Source: Phoebastria nigripes
Taxonomy: Eukaryota > Chordata > Aves > Procellariiformes > Diomedeidae
Direction: 5' to 3'
Assembly: GCA_035582835.1 (NCBI GenBank)
Contig: JAYKAV010000955.1
Span: 419,327 to 483,326, forward strand
Length of the DNA: 64,000 nucleotides
How positions within the stretch are numbered: the first letter of the stretch is position 1; every line of letters starts with the position of its first letter. Shown in pieces: positions 13,801 to 25,178 of the stretch. A program made the translations under genes and the position numbers. The notes beneath the pieces were generated by a model that saw only the letters and a list, made by a program, of their open reading frames with translations, was not told the DNA's origin and ran no database searches.

Positions 13801-16800
13801 CATGATGGAAACACACCTTAGTATGGCATGAGTATGAGTTACGGAGGGTAGAGCTGACTGCCTTTTTGCTAAATCTCCTGTGGCTTTTTAAGTGGACAGT
13901 AGCAGTTTCTCCCTCCACAAGGGATGGAGGAACCAAACCTTTGGCACAGAGGATAAAACAAGACCATGCCTTGCTGCAGCACGGCTGGGCCAACAGAAGC
14001 CACTCTAACCCCACGGTGCTCCAGCCCCCAGCAGGGTTGTGCTCCAGGGAGCTGTGAGATGGTCCAGCTTTGCCTCGCTCCAGCCCTTGGGTCTTCGCAC
14101 ATATTGCTTTTCTTGCTCACTAGTCTATGTCTGTGCCCAGATCTCGACGGACTGAGCCTGCAATACATCTCTCAGTAGGGCCTGATTTTTCAAAAAATTG
14201 CCAAACTGGTATTTTTAGCTCCACATCTGTCACTAGACTGTATTTTAGTTGACATGGCATTTTTCAGACTGATTTCAGTAGCTGCCTGATAGCTTTGAAA
14301 TTGTCAACATTTGTTTCAACAGGAAAGCCTGTACTTGTGATAAGAAATAGCTTTTCTAATTGGTATCCTGAAAAGAGCAACAGTGCTGATGACCATTCTG
14401 GCCGAGAGAGGAAACACACACCTGAGCGTGGACCACAGCAAGATCTTCTAGAGCTCCCAGAGATACTGCAGCAGTACCCAGAAGAACCTCCAGGATACTC
14501 AGAAGCAATAAGTGAGCTGAGTTAATGCTGGACAATTGCTGAATATTAAAATGTCCCACTTTTAATTTAATGTTCAGTGTGTTGTCATTTTAGGGCTTGG
14601 CAAAGGAAAGCTGGGAGAAGCATCAATAGTGTTTTGCTGTAAGGTGGGGTATGTTACTGATTTCATTGAACAGCCATTTGTACCTCAAGGAAAGCAGAGA
14701 TTATCTACTTCCTATTTGTGGAAGAATATTAAAGTCTATGAAGCACCAGATAGAAAATGAGGACTGGTGAGTGCTCCTAACATGTTAAGCATTATAGGGC
14801 AAATTGCTATACATAGTGTGCCTGCACATTTTCTGTGGGTGTCAACTACATGCACAGAGTATCTATTCTCATTAGATAATTGTGGTTACTAAGTGTCCAT
14901 CTGAATACATGAATGGCCACATGATTACTCAAGCGTTGAGTTTTGCAAGCATATTTTGCTTCTAGCTCTTTATCCAAATAAGAATAAGGAAAAAAAAAAT
15001 ATACAGTAGACTTTTGTTGTAAAATAGGGGATGAATCTGAAAATAAATATTTCTCATGCACCATTTCTCAATAGTTTAGTTTACAAAGCAGATTAAACAA
15101 CCTGAAATCTATTTAAAAAAATAAAAAACATATGTCTGAGGAAGTAATTTCCCATACTAGAATCAGACTAACACAATAGTTTCCATTTACAACTACATAT
15201 GCAACCAAATCCTTACAATTTTCTTACAATTCTGCAAACCAACTCATGATCACTTCAGAAATATCCTTGTCTTCACTGGGTTTACAGAAGACTATAATGA
15301 GTTTAAAACCACCATTTAAAAACTGAACCACATGTTTTTTTCAGAATTTTAGAACTGGGACGTTACTAAAACTACAGGTTTTTTTTTTTTTTCATTGCAT
15401 CTCTGTGTAGTAAGGCCTCTTGCTTACTAAACAGTATGACTAAATGCAGCTGTGTTTATTTCTTTTTTTAAACTACGACTCTTACAGTAGCAGCTAGACT
15501 AAGAACATGTAAAACTCTTTCATTAGGCAAAAAATCCTTGTTCTCTCTTAATTCATGCTTAGAAAATGTAGCAATTTCTTTGTAGTCTTAGCAGCTCATA
15601 AAGAGGAAGAAATCTATAGCATACTTGTAAGTATTTTCCAAGTTATTTCTATAAAGTTATAGAAAAAGTAGCAGATTAGTCACTAGCCATGAAATGCAGC
15701 TGACTTAATGGAGTTTGTGTAAATGCTAACAGTCATTAATGAGTGTTAAATAATAGGGCATACATGTATAATCCACTTTTTTTGTATACAGAAAGGCACA
15801 AGCTAACACAACATAGGCTAATGTGTACTTCAAGGTTTTCATCATCCTAGTTAATCTTGTAGTGATCCCTGTTCTTCTGCTTAAAACATCCCAGGCACAT
15901 TCCACCTAAAGCTCTTCTAATAGAAAACATCAGCTTACGATAGCGAATGAAAGGCAATGTCTCATTTACCCTGGTAGAGTTACTTTACTTTCATTTTTCA
16001 GCAAATGCTTGATTTGCTTATATATTTTGTGTATATATATCTTAGACTCTGAGCAGAGCTGATACCTATTATGATACCTTTTCAAAACACTTCTGTTATC
16101 CTTGCATTATGGAATTTTGCAGAAAATAAACCATGCTGCAGAATTAACAGAGAATGTAATTCCTGCCATGGGCGTCTGTAGGATGCTTTGAAAAACACAG
16201 GCAGGACCTTGTACTCTCCTTTGAATGTTCCAGTTTCTATTTATTTATATAGCAGTGCAATACTTCTGTATGCTGTATTCGCTAAGTTTTCCAAATACTT
16301 TTTTTAAACATTATAGAGTCATCATTTTATAAGTATTTTAAAGCCATTGTATGCGTTCTGCTTATATTCAGATGAAACACAAACTCCTTGCTTAATTTTT
16401 GGTGAAGAATTTTTTTGTCACACCACAGTCCACCCAAAATAACGGGCAACAACTTGCTGTGGTGTCCAGGAGCTGGACAAACTTATACAGTTTAAATTCT
16501 TCTTTCTCTTTGACTTCCTTGGGGAGTAAACAAGCATCCATCTTTTTGGAGGGTGACTGGCAGCCCTCTCTTACCCCTAGCCCTGGAGGATGGACCTCCA
16601 GTCTGCCCATCTCTGTGCTAGCATGCAAGTTTCTGCCCATCACTCTGCCTGGAAGCAGCAGGTAGGAAGCAGATAATTTTACAGCCTCAGGTCCTTTCTA
16701 TCCTCTGTGCATGCCCAGGGTGGCTTTACAGTTTAGCTCGAAAAAGGCCAAATTGTCAATCTGTGGCAAACTTGTCCTCTTGAGAAGTGCAGGGTCTGGA

Positions 16801-19800
16801 GAGGGTACCACCTTACCCACTGTCAAAATGCAGCCCCTCTGTCACTGTGGCTTGTCAGCACACAAAAAAGCACCATCAAACCCAGTCAGCTCTGGTTGGA
16901 GCAAGCAGCAAAGATGGCCAGTGGTCTCAGACCTCTGGAGTCAGCAGCACTTTTATCTCTGACTTAGCATGGTCAGGATTTCAGCTACCAACTGAATTAG
17001 GTTGTAGGAACTGGAGTTAGCTTCAAAGCACCTCCAATACTTGCAACTTTTTTTTTAACATCATCTTCTGACATACACTCTCTTGATCTAGAGGAAAGCG
17101 TTACCCCGATGGCCAGCTCTGCAGTGTGCCGGGATGCTCGGAGGTGCTGCAGCCCAGCTCCGCTTCGCTGCACATGGTACTTGCAGCAGAAGACTTAGCT
17201 GGAAGTAGTAAGAGTGCAAGCAGACATCATCTCCTCATCCCAGCGCAGAGTCCTCGCATCCGCTTGCCTTGCCTTTTAAAAAACCTTCACAGGCTTAATT
17301 TGTATTGGAGCAGGACTGAGAAATAAAAGCACCAAGGAGCTCTCTGCTCTTTGTTCATGCCCACCAAAATTAACCCTTCTCCTACGCTTCAGCTGTTCCT
17401 TCTTAGTGGCCAATTAACACCTGAAATGTGAAAGCTTGACTTCATGCCCTGCTATAATCTCTCTGACTCACTCTTCCCCAAACCAGTCCAGTTACCTATG
17501 CTTTGAGCTTCTCTTTTTAAGCTACATTATGAAAATATCCTCTACAGAAAAGTAAATATTTCTAAGCAGAAAGTAAGCTACAAAGTACAACTAAGGTTTG
17601 TTTTATTCACAGCTTAGTAGGTTTAATTCCACATTGCTATTCATCTCTGATGTGTGCCTCATCGATAAAAATATTATCTTTATAGATACATGGCAGTAAA
17701 AATTGGATGAAGATAAAGTATGATAGAGGTATAAACAGGAGAGGAAAAAGAAATGAAAGAAAGTGAGGTACTGAGGAGAGACACAGATTCATGCATTAGA
17801 AACACATAAGAAAATAAGATGAGAGGAACAGTTTTATCTAATGAATTTATAAAAGTTGGTTATTAAAATGCTTAGATGAAAATATGTGACTAGGAAAAAA
17901 ATTAGGAATCACTGTAATTGTATATAAAATGCTGTTTAATTATATCAGCAGCTTTCTATAGCTAGCTAGTAATGAAGGGTAAAGTATATCCCAACTGCTA
18001 CCAATGTATTCTTAGTCTGTTTACAAATTTAACAATTTAATTGCACAGTCCTGGGTCAGCTTGTCTCTTTTTAAAAATAATGACATCCAAGGTGAGAATG
18101 AAACAAAACATTTCAGATTGTTAAATTAGCCACTGGGGGAAAAATTATAAGGTCTCCTGAATACAACTGAGGTACAGAGAAATTACAGGAAAGACTAACA
18201 AAGAAATCCATCTTCTTAACGATGGCAGTCCCTTTCACATTTAGTGGACCCTTGCACGGGTACCAGTGTGTCAGGCAAATCCTTCTGCTCTTCTAGGTTG
18301 GTGGAGCTCTACGTTATTGATGTCCGATGCCTACAGCAGCTTTCTGTCCCTTCCCCTGTCAAATTCAGGTTTCTATTAAGCAGTCAAACCTGCCACTCAC
18401 TGAAGGTCTGATTCTTGTGAGAACAACCAGATCACAACCGTGTGATGTAGAAAATAACGACCCACTCCGGAAACATCGTCCTTTTCACGGAGAAGACATG
18501 ATCAAGTTCAGAACGACACAAGGATATTAGGGAAATCTGTGATCCTTACAATAAATGGGAGTTTTACGGCTGATTTTTGCAAGGCTGGGATTTCATCTAG
18601 CAGCTGGACTGCAGAATCCCTTCCCATAGCCAGGCTGCAGCTGACCAGGCAGCCCCAAGCAACCACTGCCACAACTCGGAATATTTTAGTTTCTCATTTA
18701 AAAGACAGATCTTAGCTTGGTACCCTTTTTCCCACTTCTAAATTGAAACTCTTGTAGTCAATAAAAATCCCACATTTTCCATGTCATAGACCTGCAATTG
18801 ATCTATATGTTTAAAATATCCAGCCTACTGTAAGGACTGCACTTTCACTCTTTCTGTACAAATGTAAGTTGCCCTTGGCTGCAGGAAAGCTAGATTTACA
18901 TTTCTATGAAATAAATTTCCATGTACCTAAATCTTCTCTGCCCCTCTAACTTAGCTCTCAGTCTTTTCTGAGCCCTTGAAGAGTCACCTATCTTTCTGCA
19001 TGAGCTGTATGAGGACCTTGGGCATTTAGGTAGTTAAATTAAAAAAAGCTGGAATTGTCACATTGGAGTGGTCAAACCACACTGGTTTAACTGCTGTTTG
19101 ATCCTTAGCTATCTTACCCCTAAAACACTGCTTGCAGGTAGAAGACTTTTTGAAACCATTACATGTACGGTCAGGATAGGGCATCCCCATTTAGCAGAAA
19201 AAATTATGGTGAGTTAAAAACACGCTAACAAGCCGGCAGTACCTGTGGGAGCGTCTGCTGCCCTCTGAGCCATCCTGTTTCCTGCCAGCGGTTGTCTGCG
19301 CTGTGCATTCCAGCTTTTACCTCCGATCTCTGATAAGAAGTTTTGACATTAACAAACAGCATTTGGTTAGTTTTCCCTCTTTTCCTTTCAACCCCAGTGA
19401 GCTGGGTCCAGTACCCAGTGGCCTGAGCGGAGGGAAGGCTGCGTGGTCACACCATACTTCACTGGTTCACAAAATCCACCATTTTGTGTGGGGCGGCTGC
19501 CAGGCTGCCTCTGCCTGTTAAACACCGATGCTCTACAAATATGCCTTCAAGATAACTGTAGCAAGGAGCGAGAAACAAATTTATGNCTTGATGAGACTGA
19601 AATGAGTGAATTTGCACACATGGTAACTCTGCTTTGGTGGAAGTTTTTATTGAAGCCCCACGTTTCCAGGTGGAGGGTGTGCATGAGGAAAAGCCACATC
19701 CGTCGCAGAGTACTCCGGACTCATCTCTCATCACCGTGCAGCGGCTGGTGGGTGGTGATGTTTAAACTGCTTCTTCTCCCCACACCTTTGCCTTGCCCTC

Positions 19801-20804
19801 ACCAACCTGGCACAGGCAAAATGATACAGAAAGAGAGAGCTGACTCACTTTACTGTAATTAATGCACAAATATGGTCCCATCAGGAGGCAGTGCGAGGCC
19901 ACCTCATTCCCCAGGTACCTCACGGCTGGCTGTGACGGGGTCTTTCCCAAGGGCTTGGCAAGTGTGTGGGGTGAAGGAAAAACTCCTCCAGAAGTGAAGT
20001 GAGGTCTGGGGGGAGAAAAGGGCCAGGTGGGCTCCAAATGCAACTTGGATCAAACCAACTTTGATCACCTAGTTTTGCTGGACAAAAGCGTAGTTATAAT
20101 CTGAACATGTCTGAGAAACATAATTTCTGCATTTTTAAGCCAAAGATGCAGCATTAATTTTGAAATAACAGTTTTTGTTGAAAACGTTACCCAACTTAAA
20201 AAAACCCTAAAACACCCAACAGGTTTAAAAGGCTAAATAACCCCAAAAGAAAAGACAACATTATTTCTAACAATATCATTTGGCTGACCAGAAATTAAGT
20301 TGGGGGGGACATATACATTTTTTTGTTTCTGCAATAAAAATTCATTTCACATTATCTCGAATGGATTTTTAAAAAAATCTTTTTCTTAACATTGAACTGA
20401 AAAATCCATTATTCTTCTTCCAAGTCTCTTAATTCTTATTTCTTAATTTTTCCCTCTTCATTTTTTAAGGTAAATATGCTTTCTCAGTTGGACTGCCAGA
20501 GTATAGTAGCTGTTAACCAGTTTCTGGTGCCTATTTTAATTCCTATTTTAATGCATACAAACTGAATATTTACCTCCAAAAATATGTGCAGGTCAGGAAC
20601 CAGTTTTTTATCCTGTAGACCTTTGTAATGGTTTGGCAACATCTTACTTGTCTAGAAAGCTGACAAATGCTCGTTGCCAGCCATTCCCTGCCATGGGGTG
20701 TGAGGACCCGGGGGACAACGTGAGGATGGACACTCAGCTGATTCCTTCCACTCCAGCTGACCCTAAAGGCACCCCCTGCTTGGATACCCCCTCAGCTGGG
20801 AGAT
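7820..20804. other. Intergenic DNA, no supportable gene
   Basis: The stretch is mostly AT-rich with a tandem repeat at 9087 and a poly-T run near 15380. Two plus-strand open segments with splice-like edges (12979-13081 and 14323-14525) cannot be joined without a stop. No known protein is recognised. Confidence 0.6.
9087..9142. repeat. Short tandem repeat, period about 20 then 7
   Basis: TCCATGAAAGAAACATGGAA is followed at once by TCCATGAAAGAACATGAAG. Three GAAGAAT-type heptamers then follow up to 9142. Confidence 0.8.
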
Positions 20805-21300
20805 CAGAGAATCATAGAATAGTTTTTGTTGGAAGGGACCTTTAAAGGTCATCTAGTCCAACCCCCCTGCCATGGGCAGGGACATCTTCAACTAGATCAG
20901 GTTGCTCAGAGCCCCGTCCAACCTGACCTTGAATGTTTCCAGGGATGGGGCATCTACCACTTCTCTGGGCAACCTGTTCCAGTGTTTCACCACCCTCAGC
21001 GTAAAAAATTTCTTCCTTATGTCTAGTCTAAATCTACCCTCTTTTAGTTTAAAACCATTCCCCCTTGTCCTGTCGCAACAGGCCCTGCTAAAAAGGTTGC
21101 TGCCATCTTTCTTATAAGCCCCCTTTAAATACTGATAGGCTGCAATAAGGTCTCCCCGGAGCCTTCTCTTCTCCAGGCTGAATAACCCCAACAACTCTCT
21201 CAGCCTTTCTTCATAGGAGAGGTGTTCCATCCCCCTGATCGTTTTCATGGCCCTCCTCTGGACCCGCTCTAACAGGTCTGTGTCTTTCTTATGCTGAAGA
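20805..21300 (-). mobile_element. CR1 LINE, 5'-truncated copy with part of ORF2
   Basis: On the minus strand an open frame of 139 codons (20892-21311) contains [48 protein letters not shown], and [20 protein letters not shown]. This is the C-terminal tail of the CR1 reverse-transcriptase ORF2. It is followed by the 3' UTR and a short ATTCTATG-type end at 20805-20822. The start is truncated just upstream of the [14 protein letters not shown] part. The uninterrupted frame suggests a younger copy than the others here. Confidence 0.95.
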
Positions 21301-22614
21301 TGCAAGCGCATGCGCGCTGCTCCGGGGAAGGATCCTTGAGAAATGGCTGTGTCTGAAGAGCTGTTTTGCAGCAGCAGTGATGGTCCAGGTTTCCATTTGG
21401 CGTTTGCCTGTCAGGCCCTGCCTAGCCCCCGGGCTCAACCGATTTGTTAGGCGTCGTAAATGGCATTGAAACAGATGGACATTAGTTCAGGCAGCCAAGA
21501 CATCCTGTAAATTATGTGGCTCATAAACTCAGTCCAAGTCTATTTGCAGTCAGTGGGAATTTTGCCACGGACTTGGGCAGGGGCTGGATCAAACTCAGCT
21601 TGTGTGGGTGTAGAGGAGCGGGATTTACAGCTACCTTCCTTCAACACATATCTGTCAGCTACTAAGTCTACAGGGTATTTTATCACCTGTTCACCACTGC
21701 ACTGGGTTAATTTTTAAGGCGAGTCAGGGTGAGAGAGCATCCAAGATCATCCAGCTGGAAAGATGAATTAAAGAGGAGTCACCACCAGCCAGATCTGGCT
21801 TCTGTATTTCATCGGGGACTAGACCAGGACTGTCCTGCAATGTGCAGCATCGGCGCCTGTCCCCCTTCTCCAGCCCCAAGGGAAATCACACCCCTTGTCC
21901 AGCCACCTTGCTCCTACACCCATCCCTCTCTTCTCCCTCCCCATGCCTGAAGGCATAGCCCAGTGTAGGAGGGCTGTCAGCTCCACGCCCTGTTTTATCT
22001 ACTTAAAATCTTGTAATATCTGTATAAACAAATGATTAATGTGCCAGCGCGTAGTGTAGCGAGAATACACAGGCAAAACAAGCTACGAATTTGAAATGAA
22101 CACAGAAGACTGACTTTGTTTCCCCCAGTCCTGGTTTTAAGAGGTTAGGACAAGCATCCAGGCTGCTCCCCCAGCAGAGCTGGTGGGAGTGAGTCCGAAC
22201 TCACCCCCTTCTCTCTCTCTTCCTGTTTTTTCTTCGTTATCTTCAAAATCCAGTCGCGAGTGTTATCTGGATTTCTTGTTCCGACCTCTTTCACAGTACT
22301 CAGATTTGAGAATCTTTTTTAAGAATTTTCTGCTGTGTTTTGAAACATTTAATGATTCAGGAGGAGACAACTAACTGTATGGTTAACATAGGGTAGCAGC
22401 AGTCTGGGGAGTTGGCAGTTCAGGTCACTGCCTTTGCCAAAGGAGGTTAATCAGTACAGTTCCTTACATTTGTTATCACACTGATTGCCTGAGACCTCTA
22501 CAGCTCCCTTGCTACATTGGATTTCCTAGAAATTAACTTCATCTTAATCCACAGCACTGAGACAGTCTTAAAAAGTGTCATTGAAAGAAGTTACAGGTAG
22601 TCACAGATTAACCC
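21301..22614. other. Spacer between two CR1 copies
   Basis: No gene is seen. A stretch at about 21531-21600 resembles a text pattern common in old noncoding amniote repeats (GTGGGAATTTTGCC, later GGCTGGATCAAA). The family is not assigned. Confidence 0.5.
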
Positions 22615-23640
22615 AGGGCTGCTGCCTTGAGTCACAGAAAAATACAGCGGGAAGGACTCCAGGAGGGTCCCTGGTCCATCCCTCTGCTCAAAGCAGGATC
22701 AGCTGTTCCCTGCTTAACATTCATCCATCCTCTTCTGAAGATTTCCAGCACCCCATGGTCTTTCAAGGTAAGCTGTTTCAAGGTTTTATTACCTTTAGCA
22801 CTGGAAAGCTATTTCTAATATTGAATTGAATCTTTTCTGCTAGACTTTGAACACATTATTTGTTATCTGAGCCTTCATGACCACAGAGAAAAAAAAGTCC
22901 CTTCCTCTCCACAGCAAACTTCTAGATATTAGAAGACTTTAGTCATAATTTTTGAAATGTTTTTAGGCAGACAGTTCAACTTTCAGTATTTCCTTGCAGA
23001 TTGTACATTTTTAGACTGCTGATAATTATTGTTGCTGTCATCTTTATGTCTTCCTGGAAGTGTGATGCCTAAAACAGGGTATTATGTCCCAATTGAGGCT
23101 GTACCAGTCATCACTGGTGACCAGATCAGAGGGATGACTCAGTCTGTGTGAAAGCCATTTTCCCACTCATACATTCCAGAATGACTACATCCTTTTTCTC
23201 TCTGATAGGACATCGTTCACTAATAATTGAGCCCCTTTTTTTGAAAGGCTGCTGCATAACCCACCCGCCCCAATCTATGTCCGTGATTAGTCCTGCTTGA
23301 AGTGACACCCTTCACTTGCATTTACTGAGCTTTAACCTATTTTTTCAGACTATTTTTCCAGTTTTTCAAGATTGATTTGAATTCAGCTGTCCCCCTTCCC
23401 CTGTTCTTCCCAGACTTCTGCCCCTCCTTGCACCATACCATCTAGGCACTTGATAGATGTAGTCTGTATTTCACTGTCGAAGTCATTAGTGAGAAGCTGA
23501 ACAAAATCAAGTCTGGGACAGGCCCCTGCAGAGCCACTCTCTGTCTGACCTACAGAAAACTCTCTGGGCACATTTATTAACCAGTTTTGTACCAAACCCA
23601 TCATAGCTTCATCCAGACCACATGTCAGCAGAAGGGATTA
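22615..23640 (-). mobile_element. CR1 LINE, old and degraded copy
   Basis: Read on the minus strand, blocks match the avian CR1 3' region. The clearest are the CTGCTCAAAGCAGGATCAGC block with flanks near 22680-22740, and the stretch at 23455-23590. The latter resembles the CR1 segment usually reading TCATTAATGAAGAT, GACCCCTG and CCAGTTTT on the plus strand. Many substitutions and indels are present and no reading frame survives. The right boundary is uncertain. Confidence 0.75.
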
Positions 23641-23730
23641 AGAGCATTTCTTGCCCCTATAAGCACCAATGAGCACTTTATTGGAGTGTGCTGGTGTGGA
23701 TTCAGGTCTCATTAGACAAAATTAGAGTTT

Positions 23731-23795
23731 GGACTTGAGACCTCATGGTGTTGTTTTTGAAGGTCCTAACCACCAAACCACTGAACGAGAGGGGA
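23731..23795 (-). repeat. tRNA-derived SINE-like remnant
   Basis: On the minus strand AGTGGTTTGGTGGTTAGGAC is followed about 20 nt later by AGGTCTCAAGTCC. These resemble the A box and B box of a tRNA gene (B consensus GGTTCRANTCC). No acceptor stem or clear body is visible. It adjoins the end of the old CR1 copy. Confidence 0.4.
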
Positions 23796-25044
23796 GATGT
23801 CCTCCTCTGTGAGCCTTTCTTGATCTTCAGCCTATTTTGTCTGCTATTTGTTGCTCTTCCTGTGGCAATCCTTCATGGGAATCAACTTTGAGTTAGTTCA
23901 CATTCAATGACTATGTAGTAATACAGCAAAGGATGATGGACAACAGCCAACAGCTCGTGCATGGTCCTGGGCATTGAAACTAGAGATGGGTGGCCAGAAA
24001 CGAGGATCCACCCTTAGTTTTCTAAAGTTCTGCTTACAGAACTACTGTGGACAGTAAGGACCTCGAGGTAGGGTTATAACAGCTGAAGCAGTAACAGAGG
24101 CCTTTGCCTCCTTACTGGGACTTACTGTGCAAGGCAGCTAAGAACACAGTTGTTTCCATTTGATTATTTTATGGCACTGAGCTAAATCCTGGAGCCAATG
24201 ACTGTATACATTCATCTTCCTACAGAAAGAGCAGAAGACAACAAAGAAACAAAGTGCTGGAGTCCTTGCTGGGTGGAGAAATAGGGGTGCTGCAATCGCT
24301 GCAGAACAGAGCCCAGCTCACGCTATGCACGAGCAAAGGTCCTGTGACAGGGTGAGTTTTCTCAGGGGTGAGAAGTGCTTGGGTAGCATTAGTTCCATCT
24401 TTCAAGAACAAGGGGAGCAGGGAGCATCTTGGTTGGGCTAGAAAGCAGGAAAGTACAGAGAAGAAAGCTATTTATGGCATTGCTCCAAAATGCTGTCCCT
24501 TCTGCTCTGCTCTAAATATTCACGTGCCAGGTAACGGAGCACAGCCGTTTGCCAGCTACCCTTGAGGACCCCCTTGAGCAGCAGCACAGCAGTCTCATAG
24601 GAGATGCACTATCAGCGAGAGCCCTGCAAAGAGGCCATTGCCACCCATGAGGACAAGTCATTCCTCATTTCTGAGGATCTCCTTCCCGTCAGCCCCAAGA
24701 CAGCCAGGGATAAAATGAAGTCACCCACCATCTTACTGTAGTGCCTTATCAGATATACTTGAACAAAGGTATTCTGGTGTATCCTAACCCCTGCTACGAG
24801 GTGTTTGTCTGGAGCAGGAGAGCGCTCAAATTCATTTAATACATTGGTCCTGTCACTATGTCTGTCGTACCTCTGTGGACTGACCCAAAAGACACTCTGG
24901 GCTGGCTGGCTGGGCTGATTTGTATCCACCCTGCTGAAAACCAGCATGTTGCCCACATCCACACTGCATAGCATTTTGACCAGGTCTCTTTGGGGCACCA
25001 TGGGGTAGTCCTGAGGCATAATAATTTCTTTTTCAACACTTCTT
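23796..25044. other. Spacer between CR1 copies, no gene seen
   Basis: A 154-codon minus-strand open frame overlaps most of 24612-25076. It runs into antisense CR1 sequence at its start and has no recognisable domain, so I do not call it coding. Confidence 0.5.
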
Positions 25045-25178
25045 GAAAGACGGGTGGATGTGGCACTTAGGGACATGGTTTAGTGGTGGACTTGGCAGTG
25101 TTAGGTTTACGGTTGGACTCAATGATCTTAAACGTCTTTTCCAACCAAAATGATCCTATGATTCTATGATTCTATGAG
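25045..25178 (+). mobile_element. CR1 LINE, 3'-terminal fragment
   Basis: The sequence includes TGGCACTTAGGGACATGG, GTTGGACTCAATGATCTTAA, TCTTTTCCAACC, and an end of TATGATTCTATGATTCTATG. This is a CR1 3' UTR with the octamer repeat, but of a subfamily different from the copy at 48715. It is severely 5'-truncated. Confidence 0.93.

Noticed and set aside
12979..14525. Two plus-strand open segments (12979-13081 and 14323-14525) with AG and GT edges that look like the last exons of a gene.
   Set aside because: Joining the donor at 13081 (phase 1, T) to the acceptor at 14322 (next bases GA) makes a TGA stop. No homologue is recognised and no upstream exon fits.
24612..25076. 154-codon minus-strand open frame.
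   Set aside because: Its first part is the antisense of a CR1 3' UTR, and the rest has no recognisable domain.
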